The notes under the pieces are model-generated. The model had not been told where the DNA came from and did not search any database. It saw only the letters and a program-made list of their open reading frames with translations. DNA of 34,693 nt from JBBUAX01 sp964409535 (GTDB lineage: Bacteria > Patescibacteriota > Minisyncoccia > UBA6257 > 2-01-FULL-56-20). The stretch spans positions 1 to 34,693 of the forward strand of contig CAYPDQ010000009.1 in assembly GCA_964409535.1 (NCBI GenBank), given 5' to 3'. Position numbers and translations under genes: made by a program. Below, in pieces: positions 7,278-14,100 of the stretch (within the stretch, counting starts at the first letter, position 1; each line of letters begins with the position of its first letter).

Positions 7278-7409
7278 CTTTGTTGGCTCCACCACAGTTT
7301 CTTCCCGGCTTTTAACCAGGTGGGTGGGCTCGATCCTGTCGCCCAAGGGCCAGGATATATCGCCCTCCCGTAAATAGTTCCTTGATCCGGAAATTGTGGC
7401 GGAACCAAC
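7250..7409 (-). ncRNA. ssrS: Rod-shaped small RNA, probably 6S RNA
   Basis: The minus strand between a promoter and an intrinsic terminator folds into one long rod of about 160 nt. The 5' end GTTGGTTCCGCCACA (7409-7395) pairs with TGTGGTGGAGCCAAC (7296-7282), 15 bp allowing G-U. Inside, TTTCCGG pairs with CCGGGAA. A large asymmetric central bubble follows, then GGGAGGGC pairs with GCCCACCC, and an apical arm has ATCCTG/CAGGAT with GCCC-TT-GGGC. A closing stem, a large central bubble and an apical arm is the architecture of 6S RNA, which mimics an open promoter and sequesters sigma70 RNA polymerase. No SRP, tmRNA or RNase P motifs are present. No convincing ORF competes: the overlapping minus reading carries no recognisable domain. 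The identity as 6S is inference; that this is a structured RNA is well supported. Confidence 0.7.
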
Positions 7410-7412
7410 TTT

Positions 7413-7438
7413 AGTATACCATAGCCCCTGGACGTCAA
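7413..7438 (-). promoter_or_regulatory. Promoter of the 6S-like RNA
   Basis: On the minus strand, TATACT (complement of 7413-7418) is preceded by TG one base upstream (extended -10). TTGACG (complement of 7433-7438) lies 14 bases upstream. The short spacer is offset by the extended -10. The predicted start, at about 7406-7409, coincides with the 5' end of the long terminal stem. Confidence 0.65.
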
Positions 7439-7455
7439 TATCCCGATAAACCGCG

Positions 7456-8355
7456 ATGACCCTAAAAACACGTAGATTCGTATTATGCGCGCTGGTTTTA
7501 GTGTTCCTTTTCGCCGGCACCGGCTTGGTCCTCTACGCTCAGGGCTGGCGGTTGAACTTTGAGACCTTCGCTCCGACGAGAGTCGGCGGGATCTACATCC
7601 GCAGCTTCCCGGCCGAGGCGAACATTTTCCTGGACGGCGAGGAGGTGGAGAATAAGTCCGGTCTCATCCAGTCCGGGACGCTGGTAAACAATCTTTTCCC
7701 GCGGAGTTATCGTTTATCTTTGACCGCATCCGGGTTCAAGTCCTTGGAGAGAAACGTATCCGTCCAACCGTCCCTTGTGACCGAAGCGGACACGTTGGTT
7801 TTGGTGCCGGAGGCGGCGACGGTCGCGGCTACAAGCACCGCGGAATGGTTTTCGGAAAAATCGGCGAATGCTACCAGCACCGAAAAGATAACGATTCCGG
7901 AGGATATCTCCGGGAAAACGGTGAAGATGAAAAGAGCGAGCCGGACCACGGTGGGATTTGCGCAAAACGACGGCGAATTCTACCTGTACCGTCCGGCGGA
8001 TGGCGCCTTAACCCACCTCGCAAGCGACGTCCGGGATTTCTTCTTCTCAACCGACGCGGATAAGGTCGCTGTCTTGGGCAGCAAGGGCCTCGAAATATTT
8101 TCGCTGAACGGCAAGAACTACTGGCGGTTCAACCTGGCGGAAGCGTCGAAGATATCGGGTCTCGTGTGGTACAAGGACGGCGAGCATATTTTCGTAGAGT
8201 ATCCGGGCAAAACCAGCTTCCTAGACCTGAGCGATGCCGGCCTCCAAGGGTTCACCGAAGTGGCGCCGACGAACGATGTGCGATACGACGCCCTGGAGAA
8301 CGTTCTTTACTATTTGGAAGACAGCGAGATTCTCGCGCTCCGGTTCCCCGGTTAG
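7456..8355 (+). CDS. Membrane-anchored PEGA-domain protein
   Basis: A 299-residue protein. One N-terminal hydrophobic anchor (FVLCALVLVFLFAGTGLVLYAQG, residues about 8-30) places the rest outside the cytoplasm. Residues about 42-108 match a PEGA domain: GGIYIRSFPAEANIFLDGEEVENKSG, then NNLFPRSYRLSLTASGFKSLERNVSVQPS. The remainder (about 170-299) has a repetitive beta-rich pattern (DGEFYLYRPADGALTHLASDV, KGLEIFSLNGKNYWRFNLA), probably half of a beta-propeller-like fold. PEGA proteins are thought to act in surface or cell-wall binding; the ligand is unknown. The gene is divergent from the 6S-like RNA and convergent with rpsI. Confidence 0.8.
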   Translation: MTLKTRRFVLCALVLVFLFAGTGLVLYAQGWRLNFETFAPTRVGGIYIRSFPAEANIFLDGEEVENKSGLIQSGTLVNNLFPRSYRLSLTASGFKSLERNVSVQPSLVTEADTLVLVPEAATVAATSTAEWFSEKSANATSTEKITIPEDISGKTVKMKRASRTTVGFAQNDGEFYLYRPADGALTHLASDVRDFFFSTDADKVAVLGSKGLEIFSLNGKNYWRFNLAEASKISGLVWYKDGEHIFVEYPGKTSFLDLSDAGLQGFTEVAPTNDVRYDALENVLYYLEDSEILALRFPG

Positions 8356-8386
8356 CGCTTAGCCCACCCTCTCCTCGTGGTCAAAA

Positions 8387-8782
8387 CTACCGTTTCGCCC
8401 ACTGCGGAGCTCTACGCGCCTTCTTGAGTCCGTACTTTTTGCGCTCCACCATTCTGGGATCGCGGGTAAGGTAGCCGAGGACCCGCAGCCGCTTCTTGAG
8501 TTCCGGATTGTACAAAGCAAGCGCGCGGGCAAGGCCGTGGCGGACCGCTTCTGCCTGGGCTTTGATCCCGCCGCCAGCCACTTTCGCGTTCACTGAAAGC
8601 TTCTCTTCTAGTTTCAGATTCCTGATCGGTGCAAGCGCGGTGTCCTTAAGCCGCGGCATCTGGAAGAACTTTTCCAAAGCCTCGCCGTTCACCAGGAGTT
8701 CGCTCCGGCCCGGGGTGAGTTTCACCCGCGCAACCGCGGTCTTGCGCCTGCCGACACCTTCAAAATATTTCTTGTCGCTCAT
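8387..8782 (-). CDS. rpsI: 30S ribosomal protein S9
   Basis: A 131-residue protein of the small ribosomal subunit whose C-terminal tail contacts P-site tRNA. It contains the family pattern YFEGVGRRKTAVARVKL at the start, VAGGGIKAQAEAVRHGLARALALYNPELKKRLR in the middle, and the invariant tail RDPRMVERKKYGLKKARRAPQWAKR (usually ending FSKR; here WAKR). The length is normal. The start codon overlaps the rplM stop by 4 bases, so the two are translationally coupled, the standard rplM-rpsI pair. It is the last gene of the long minus-strand block. Confidence 0.97.
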   Translation of the reverse strand: MSDKKYFEGVGRRKTAVARVKLTPGRSELLVNGEALEKFFQMPRLKDTALAPIRNLKLEEKLSVNAKVAGGGIKAQAEAVRHGLARALALYNPELKKRLRVLGYLTRDPRMVERKKYGLKKARRAPQWAKR

Positions 8783-9120
8783 GTTTCGAAAATCAGGTTG
8801 TTCAACCTTTTGGCGGCGATGAAATTCTTGGGCAGCATCCGCCGCACCGCCTCGCGAATTACCTTCTCCGGCGACTTAGCGAAAGCGTCCTTGAATTTGG
8901 TCTCTTTAAGATGCCCGACGTAACCGGTGTGGCGGTAGTAAATCCTTTGTTCCGCCTTATTGCCGGAAATAGTCATCCTTTTGTAGTTCTTCAAAATCAC
9001 CCGATCCTTGCCTACTAAGCGCGGCTCGTAATCTGGGTTTTTCTTCCCCTGGAGAATATGGGCGACCTCCGTGATCACCCGCCCGAATCTCTTATTTTCC
9101 GCGTCAATAACGTAGTCCAT
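8779..9120 (-). CDS. rplM: 50S ribosomal protein L13
   Basis: A large-subunit protein of 113 residues from ATG at 9120 (MDYVIDAENKRFGRVITEVAHIL). The reading frame extends upstream to a TTG at 9132 inside the rplQ stop region, but the ATG gives the standard L13 N-terminus. Motifs seen are VILKNYKRMTISGNKAEQRIYYRHTGYVGHLKE and PEKVIREAVRRMLPKN. It is shorter than E. coli L13 (142 residues) at both ends. It lies 4 bases after rplQ and overlaps rpsI. Confidence 0.96.
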   Translation of the reverse strand: MDYVIDAENKRFGRVITEVAHILQGKKNPDYEPRLVGKDRVILKNYKRMTISGNKAEQRIYYRHTGYVGHLKETKFKDAFAKSPEKVIREAVRRMLPKNFIAAKRLNNLIFET

Positions 9121-9124
9121 CGGT

Positions 9125-9478
9125 TTACACAAATTCCACGGTTGCGACCAGCGCGCCGTCTCGCTTCCGGCTCTTGCCGGACTTCACGATCCGGAGATAT
9201 CCGCCCTTCCGCTCCGCATAGCGCGGGGCAAAGTCGTCCAAAAGCCGCTCCACCGCCCGCTTGTCCCCCAAACGGGAGAGAAGCAAGCGCCGCGCCGGAA
9301 GGCCGCCGCGCTTGGCGATGGTCACAAACCGCTCCATCACCGGCCGGATCGCTTTGGCCCGTGCCTCGGTCGTTTCTATCTTTCCGGTCCGGATCAAGTC
9401 GTTCGCCAAATTGCGCAGGAATGATTTCCTGCGGCCGGTGATCCTGCCGAATTTTTTACCCTTGACCCGATGCCTCAT
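9125..9478 (-). CDS. rplQ: 50S ribosomal protein L17
   Basis: A large-subunit protein. ATG at 9478 gives the canonical start MRHRVKGKKFGRITGRRKSFLRNLANDLI and 117 residues. The frame stays open to another ATG at 9520, which would add MKVIRKRKFPVSNG, but that segment is encoded by an intergenic hairpin repeat (9479-9510), so I prefer the inner start. Neither start has a clear Shine-Dalgarno sequence, so the longer form cannot be excluded. The classic rpoA-rplQ order is kept, but here a repeat-filled gap of about 120 bases separates them. Confidence 0.93.
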   Translation of the reverse strand: MRHRVKGKKFGRITGRRKSFLRNLANDLIRTGKIETTEARAKAIRPVMERFVTIAKRGGLPARRLLLSRLGDKRAVERLLDDFAPRYAERKGGYLRIVKSGKSRKRDGALVATVEFV

Positions 9479-9594
9479 CCCGTTAGAGACAGGAAACTTT
9501 CGTTTCCGTATAACTTTCATGCCGGCGCGACTTCGTCAGCATTACTGTCTTCGTTGTATTGTTATGGCTCATAATCTTGCGGTCTCTAACGGGA
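9479..9594. repeat. CCCGTTAGAGAC inverted-repeat element between rpoA and rplQ
   Basis: CCCGTTAGAGAC (9479-9490) and its exact inverse GTCTCTAACGGG (9582-9593) bracket the intergenic spacer. Just inside the first copy, GGAAAC-TTTC-GTTTCC forms a small hairpin. The same core occurs again between infA and rpmJ (11991-12065), so it is a dispersed palindromic family. The spacer contains no gene that I can see. Confidence 0.75.
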
Positions 9595-9598
9595 CGCA

Positions 9599-10366
9599 TT
9601 ATTTTTTTGCCTTGGCGGCTTTCTTTCTAGGCTTTTCTTTCGCCTCTCCCACCGCCGGGATCTCAAACTCTTTAACCTCCATCGCGAAGATCTTCTCAAA
9701 GTGGTCTTTAAGAGCGCTTGCGGTCTTGTGCAGAGCCGCGGACGGGCTTATCGTGCCGTCGGTCTCTATTTCCAAGCGCAGCCGGTTGTAGTCGGTCCGG
9801 TCCCCGACCCGCATGTTCTCCACGGTGTAGTTCACCCGCGTGACCGGGGAGAAAAGCGCATCCACTCCGATGAGGCCGACCGTGAGCTTCTCCGTCTTGC
9901 GGCTCTCCACCGGAGAGTAACCCATCCCCCGCTCCACGGTGATCTCCATTTCCAGTTCCGCGCTCTTGTCGGTCAAAGTCGCCAAGGGCTCACCCGGATT
10001 CACGATCTCCACCTGGGAGTTCGGCTTCAAGTCCCGGCCGGTCACAACTCCCTCGCCCTTGGCTTTAAGGAGAAGCGTCTGCGGTTCGTCAATGAACATC
10101 CGGAAGCGTAGCCGCTTCAGGTTCAGGGTCATTTCCACCACATCCTCCTTGACGCCGGAGAGAGTGGTGAACTCGTGCGGCGCGTTCTTTATCTTAACGT
10201 AGGTCACCGCGGCGCCAGGGAGGGAAGACAAAAGCGCCCGCCGCAGGGCGTTGCCTAAGGTTTGACCATAACCGGCGTAGAGGCCCTCAACCTCAAAAAC
10301 GCCGTTGGTCATCTCCTCCGACACGGTCTTGATGCTCACGGTTGAACTCAAACGAGCGTATTCCAT
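9599..10366 (-). CDS. rpoA: RNA polymerase alpha subunit lacking the C-terminal domain
   Basis: A 255-residue alpha subunit. The N-terminal assembly domain is complete: FEVEGLYAGYGQTLGNALRRALLSSLPGAAV is the dimerisation and beta-binding region, and VNYTVENMRVGDRTDYNRLRLEIETDGTI is the usual end of the domain. After SALKDHFEKIFAM only about 25 residues remain, ending in a Lys/Ala-rich tail (KEKPRKKAAKAKK). The E. coli protein has 329 residues; the missing part is the helix-hairpin-helix alpha-CTD that binds UP elements and activators. A frameshift is unlikely because the next 120 bases hold only a repeat. It follows rpsD, as in the standard alpha operon. Confidence 0.95.
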   Translation of the reverse strand: MEYARLSSTVSIKTVSEEMTNGVFEVEGLYAGYGQTLGNALRRALLSSLPGAAVTYVKIKNAPHEFTTLSGVKEDVVEMTLNLKRLRFRMFIDEPQTLLLKAKGEGVVTGRDLKPNSQVEIVNPGEPLATLTDKSAELEMEITVERGMGYSPVESRKTEKLTVGLIGVDALFSPVTRVNYTVENMRVGDRTDYNRLRLEIETDGTISPSAALHKTASALKDHFEKIFAMEVKEFEIPAVGEAKEKPRKKAAKAKK

Positions 10367-10395
10367 ATCTTTATATTTTTATATGTTTATATTTT

Positions 10396-11019
10396 TTACT
10401 TGCTGAACGTTTCCACCAAAGCGTTCGCTTCGAACGGCACTTCCGTCTCCCGAGGCAAGGCTAAGACCTTGCCCGTAAGCGCCTCCGGATCCACCTGAAG
10501 CCAAGCCGGCGGTTCGTACTTTTTTAACGACTCTTTTATGTTTTTGAAAGTGGCGAGTCCCGCGGACTCGGGCCGGACGCTTACCGCGTCTCCGGCTTTG
10601 ACCATATAGCCCGGCGCACGCACCTTAACGCCGTTCACCGTAATATGCCCGTGGACAACAAGCTGTCTCGCCGCATTCCGGGAGGGCGCGAGCCCCAGTC
10701 GGAAGACGATGTTGTCCAACCGGGATTCCAAAAGCTCCACCAGATTCACGGCGGTCGAACCCTTGTGCCGAAGCGCCCGGTTGAAAATTTGGCGCAGGGC
10801 CCTCTCATCAATGCCGTAACTCAACTTGCACTTCTGCTTCTCCTGCAGCTGGCGGCCGAAGTCGGAAAGCGCGGCGCCGTGTTTGCGCATCTTGCCATGA
10901 ACTCCCGGCGCGTAGGGCTTGCGCACCATCGCGCACTTGGGCGACTCACAACGCGCGCCTTTGAGCCCCAGGCGCACGCCCAAGGACCTCTCTTTTCTCT
11001 CTTTAGGACCCCGGATCAT
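10396..11019 (-). CDS. rpsD: 30S ribosomal protein S4
   Basis: A 207-residue primary 16S-rRNA-binding protein, and in many bacteria the autogenous regulator of the alpha operon. ATG at 11019 (MIRGPKERKERSLGVRLGLKG) is chosen because AGGAG in the rpsK tail lies about 11 bases upstream and the ATG follows the rpsK stop by only 4 bases; a longer upstream frame reads through rpsK. It contains the S4 domain SRLDNIVFRLGLAPSRNAARQLVVHGHITVNGVKV. The CESPKC pair near residue 24 may bind zinc. The length is normal. Confidence 0.96.
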   Translation of the reverse strand: MIRGPKERKERSLGVRLGLKGARCESPKCAMVRKPYAPGVHGKMRKHGAALSDFGRQLQEKQKCKLSYGIDERALRQIFNRALRHKGSTAVNLVELLESRLDNIVFRLGLAPSRNAARQLVVHGHITVNGVKVRAPGYMVKAGDAVSVRPESAGLATFKNIKESLKKYEPPAWLQVDPEALTGKVLALPRETEVPFEANALVETFSK

Positions 11020-11023
11020 AGCA

Positions 11024-11476
11024 TTACACTCTCCTGACTTTAGGCGGCTTCGGGCCGTTGTGCGGGATGGGAGTGACATCCTTGATCGCCACGACGTTGA
11101 AGCCGTGGTTGATGAGCGAGCGGATCGCCGAATCCCGGCCGCCGCCCACGCCTTTCACGAAAACCGTAAGCGCCGCCACTCCGTAATTCTTAAGCTTCTC
11201 GGCGATGACCGAAACCACTTTGGACGCCGCGAAAGGCGTCGCCTTCTTGGGACCGGAAAATCCCAAGGAGCCGGCCGTTGCCCAGGCGATCACTCCGCCC
11301 TTGTCGTCGGTCACGGTCACAACCGTGTTGTTGTAAGAAGCGTTAATATACGCCCTGGCGTTTTCCAAATGCCGGGACCTTTTGGAAACGGCGCCTTTCG
11401 CGGCCGCAGTCGCGACTGTCGCGCCTTCCTTCAAGACCTCTTCCGTTTTTTGAATGGCTACTTTTTTCTTTCCCAT
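11024..11476 (-). CDS. rpsK: 30S ribosomal protein S11
   Basis: A small-subunit platform protein of 150 residues. The conserved body starts near residue 38: NARAYINASYNNTVVTVTDDKGGVIAWATAGSLGFSGPKKATPFAA, then VKGVGGGRDSAIRSLINHGFNVVAIKDVTPIPHNGPKPPKVRRV at the C-terminus. The first 37 residues, rich in Lys, Ala and Thr, are an extension relative to E. coli S11 (129 residues). It lies between rpsM and rpsD, with gaps of 12 and 4 bases. Confidence 0.97.
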   Translation of the reverse strand: MGKKKVAIQKTEEVLKEGATVATAAAKGAVSKRSRHLENARAYINASYNNTVVTVTDDKGGVIAWATAGSLGFSGPKKATPFAASKVVSVIAEKLKNYGVAALTVFVKGVGGGRDSAIRSLINHGFNVVAIKDVTPIPHNGPKPPKVRRV

Positions 11477-11488
11477 AGTCGTTAGTAA

Positions 11489-11872
11489 TTACTTGAGGTC
11501 AACTTTCCTCTTGCCGCTGCCGGCGGTCTTCCTTACGTTCCCCCGCACCGTGCGGGAGTTGGTTTTGGTCCTTTGGCCGTGCACCGGCAAGCGCTTCACG
11601 TGCCGGCTGCCGCGATAAGTTCCCAAGTCCTTCAAGCGCTGGATGTTTCTCTTCACTTTCTGGCGCAACTCGCCCTCAATTACGGCGTTTTTCTCTATCC
11701 AGGTTTTTAGCCGGTTCACCTCTTCCAGATTCAAGTCCTTCATCCTTTTCCCGGAATCCACTTTGGAGTCGGCGAAGGCTTTGCGGCTCAAAGCCAGACC
11801 TATCCCATAAAAATAGGTCAGGGCGTATTCCGCCCTTTTGTTGTCCGGAATATTTACTCCCAAAAGTCGCAT
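11489..11872 (-). CDS. rpsM: 30S ribosomal protein S13
   Basis: A 127-residue small-subunit head protein that contacts tRNAs and S19. It starts RLLGVNIPDNKRAEYALTYFYGIG and contains the RNA-binding tail YRGSRHVKRLPVHGQRTKTNSRTVRG, which is diagnostic for S13. The start codon lies one base after the rpmJ stop, so translation is probably coupled. The length is normal. Confidence 0.97.
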   Translation of the reverse strand: MRLLGVNIPDNKRAEYALTYFYGIGLALSRKAFADSKVDSGKRMKDLNLEEVNRLKTWIEKNAVIEGELRQKVKRNIQRLKDLGTYRGSRHVKRLPVHGQRTKTNSRTVRGNVRKTAGSGKRKVDLK

Positions 11873-11873
11873 C

Positions 11874-11990
11874 TTATCCTTGTCTCTGTTTATGCTTCGG
11901 GTTTTTCTTGCAAACTACGTACAAGCGGCCAGCGCGCCTGACCACCTTGCAGTCCTTGCACATCTTTTTGATCGAACTTCTGACTTTCAT
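11874..11990 (-). CDS. rpmJ: 50S ribosomal protein L36
   Basis: A 38-residue zinc-ribbon protein found by reading the gap between infA and rpsM: MKVRSSIKKMCKDCKVVRRA followed by GRLYVVCKKNPKHKQRQG. The CxxC (CKDC), the later Cys (VVC) and His (KH) are the four zinc ligands, and the KVR start with the Lys/Arg-rich tail is standard for L36. The start ATG is at 11990, immediately followed upstream by a CCCGTTAGA repeat copy, and the stop is one base before rpsM. Confidence 0.96.
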   Translation of the reverse strand: MKVRSSIKKMCKDCKVVRRAGRLYVVCKKNPKHKQRQG

Positions 11991-12065
11991 CCCGTTAGAA
12001 ACAGTCCCGTTAGAGGCAAGTCGTCAAAGACGACTGCCCTCGCAAGCAAGGGGCCTCTAACGGGA
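11991..12065. repeat. Nested inverted repeat between rpmJ and infA
   Basis: TCCCGTTAGAGGC (12005-12017) pairs perfectly with GCCTCTAACGGGA (12053-12065). Inside, AGTCGTC-AAA-GACGACT (12019-12035) makes a second hairpin. A partial extra copy CCCGTTAGA is at 11991-11999, abutting the rpmJ start. It is the same family as the element at 9479-9594. The rest of the gap to infA (12066-12165) has no recognisable gene. Confidence 0.8.
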
Positions 12066-12165
12066 CGTAGCCCATTAATGTACGCCGGTGCGACTGCGGC
12101 TGTTTTTCCTTATTGTATAGCATAATCGTAATATCTAATCCTGCGGTTTCGTACGGGATTCATCT

Positions 12166-12384
12166 CTATAATCTCCTTACTATTCTCCCCCGTCTGCCGT
12201 CCGGTCCGACTTCCACGAGCACTTTGTCGCCGGGCAGAACCCGGATCCGGTTCAGGCGCATCTTGCCCGCCAGATGACACAGAAGCACTTCTCCGGAGAG
12301 TAGCCGGATCCGAAAAGTCAAAGCCGGCAGGGCTTCTTCCACGACTCCTTCCCGCCTTTCTGACGCTTGCGGATCAACCGACAT
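12166..12384 (-). CDS. infA: Translation initiation factor IF-1
   Basis: A 72-residue OB-fold protein that binds the ribosomal A site during initiation. ATG at 12384 (MSVDPQASERREGVVEEALP) gives the usual spacing to the first beta strand; an in-frame GTG at 12399 would add MIIPG and is less likely. Core motifs are FRIRLLSGEVLLCHLAGKMRLNRIRVLPGDKVLVEVGPDGRRGRIVRR, matching IF-1 (HISGKMR..YIRIL.GDKV). It precedes rpmJ as in many bacteria. The usual upstream genes (secY, adk, map) are absent; a baseplate-J-like gene lies upstream instead. Confidence 0.94.
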   Translation of the reverse strand: MSVDPQASERREGVVEEALPALTFRIRLLSGEVLLCHLAGKMRLNRIRVLPGDKVLVEVGPDGRRGRIVRRL

Positions 12385-12432
12385 ACCCGGAATTATCACT
12401 CATAAAAAGGCGAGTAAGATTATAGACACGGC

Positions 12433-14082
12433 TTACTCCAAAGTCAAGGTTATTCTTCCCGGGTCTTCCGGCAACCGTCGGAGCCAAAACGGCCAGACCG
12501 AAACCCCGGCGTCCTTAAGGCGCGGCAGCTTCAGGATCTGGCTGCGGGCGGAATTCAAATCCTCTCCCGCCACCTGGGCCCTGAAATCGTCCGCGGAAAA
12601 CGCGGGAATAAGCTCTCCCCGTGCTTCTACCGAAAACCTGACCTCGCCCTTGTCGTACGCCAGCCGGACGTCGGCATAGCCGATTTCCAAATTCCGGAAA
12701 TCCGTATCCGGATACTCCCGGCGGGCAATATCCAAAAGAACCGTTCTCAAGTCCGCTTCCCGGAAGCCGATCGCCCGGAATTCCGCCTCTCCGATTATGC
12801 CGAAATTGCCCTTGTCATCTGTTGTCCTATTAACGGTCATTTTGGTTACTTCCGTTTCGGAAGCGCCGGTGAGTATCTTGAACTCCGCCGAGCGGCCGGC
12901 GAGCAGATTGTTCTCCAAGCTGGACCTCAAAATCGCGGTCATCTTGTCCTTGCCTGCGGCGATGTCCGCATCCGTCGGCACCGCCTTCTCGCCGACGAAA
13001 CCGCCGCTTGCGCCCTCGCGCAACGCGCCGTAGAAACCCTCGTACCGCGGCGTTCCCTTGAAGCCGGGGATGGTAAGTTTTTCCACTGGGCCGATATTCC
13101 AATCCCCCCCCGCCTTGTCCGCAGTCACGCCGGTTTCAATGCTCTTGGGAACGATCTTCCCGTCTTTGATCTCCGCACCGGGTATGATCACCTGATTGTC
13201 CAACCGGTAGATTTTCCCGTCCGGCGTCTCAAAGCGGGTGGTGGCGACGAGCGTCTGGGGCTGGGAGCTGTAGGCGTTCCAAATGGTAAGGCGAGCTTTA
13301 GCTTTTTCCGAAACCTCGGCCTTGCCCGTCGCCGGAAAGAACTGGGTCGTGTTCCTTTTATCCCGGAAGACCTCGGCCGGAACCACCTTGCCGTTGGGAT
13401 TCACCTCCGCGACCGCTTTCGTAGCAAGAACTTCCGTTTTGCCTTCCCACGGAACCTCGGCGAAATTTATCTTCACCTCTGCCCGGCCAAAAAACGCACC
13501 AACTGCCCAAACGCCGAGCGCGAAAAGAACGACAACAAGAACGGATATCGCTAAGCCGCGGCGCGAGAATCTTCGGCGCATCGGTCTCTTCTCTCTTTCT
13601 TCGACCTCCCCCGCCTTCGGCAGGACGTAGCCCGCCTCCGGCGCGGCGAAGTCCGCTTCCGCAACCATCTCTTCCTCTTCCGGCGTCTCCGGCTTGAAGG
13701 TGAACTTTTTGCTTGCCCGCGCAGGCGGAGATTTCTTGCTCTTCGCTCCGCCCTTCTGCCTCGCAGGCCTGCTTTCCTCCTCCGTCTCCACTGCCGGGAC
13801 TATATCGGAAAGAGAACGGCTATGAGCGGCAGAAAAAAGCGGATGCGAAGCCGGGATCTTCGCGGCTTTGGCCAGGGCCAGCACTTCCTCGTCTACCGAC
13901 TCTATCGTGAGCCGCTTACCGGTCCCGTCCGCCTCCCGGTTCAGTAAATGGAAATTGGCGAGGGTCTCGGCGATCCGGGCGTTCCTGGGAATGACGAGGA
14001 TAATATCCGCGTCCGTCTCGGCGAGCATCCTTTCCACCACTGCCGCAACCGGCTCGTTTTTATCTACAAAAATCTTTCGCAT
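12433..14082 (-). CDS. Single-pass membrane protein with baseplate-J-like extracytoplasmic region
   Basis: A 549-residue protein. Residues 1-75 are a compact alpha/beta cytosolic domain (MRKIFVDKNEPVAAVVERML; DADIILVIPRNARIAE). About 100 disordered, charged residues follow, then a basic stop-transfer stretch (RPMRRRFSRRGLA) and one transmembrane helix (ISVLVVVLFALGVWAVGAFF, about 180-200). The large outer part contains TTRFETPDGKIYRLDNQVIIPGA and GVTADKAGGDWNIGP, the pattern for which CPR proteins are often annotated as baseplate J/gp47-like. That may reflect a shared beta fold rather than a phage or contractile system; no other baseplate genes are present. It is packed 18 bases after the FtsA-like gene. 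Confidence 0.7.
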   Translation of the reverse strand: MRKIFVDKNEPVAAVVERMLAETDADIILVIPRNARIAETLANFHLLNREADGTGKRLTIESVDEEVLALAKAAKIPASHPLFSAAHSRSLSDIVPAVETEEESRPARQKGGAKSKKSPPARASKKFTFKPETPEEEEMVAEADFAAPEAGYVLPKAGEVEEREKRPMRRRFSRRGLAISVLVVVLFALGVWAVGAFFGRAEVKINFAEVPWEGKTEVLATKAVAEVNPNGKVVPAEVFRDKRNTTQFFPATGKAEVSEKAKARLTIWNAYSSQPQTLVATTRFETPDGKIYRLDNQVIIPGAEIKDGKIVPKSIETGVTADKAGGDWNIGPVEKLTIPGFKGTPRYEGFYGALREGASGGFVGEKAVPTDADIAAGKDKMTAILRSSLENNLLAGRSAEFKILTGASETEVTKMTVNRTTDDKGNFGIIGEAEFRAIGFREADLRTVLLDIARREYPDTDFRNLEIGYADVRLAYDKGEVRFSVEARGELIPAFSADDFRAQVAGEDLNSARSQILKLPRLKDAGVSVWPFWLRRLPEDPGRITLTLE

Positions 14083-14100
14083 ATCGGCAGGTACATTTTA

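Noticed and set aside
7155..7520. A 121-codon minus-strand reading frame across the region after the accessory genes.
   Set aside because: It overlaps the 6S-like RNA, its promoter and terminator, has no recognisable domain, and its start lies inside the PEGA gene on the other strand.
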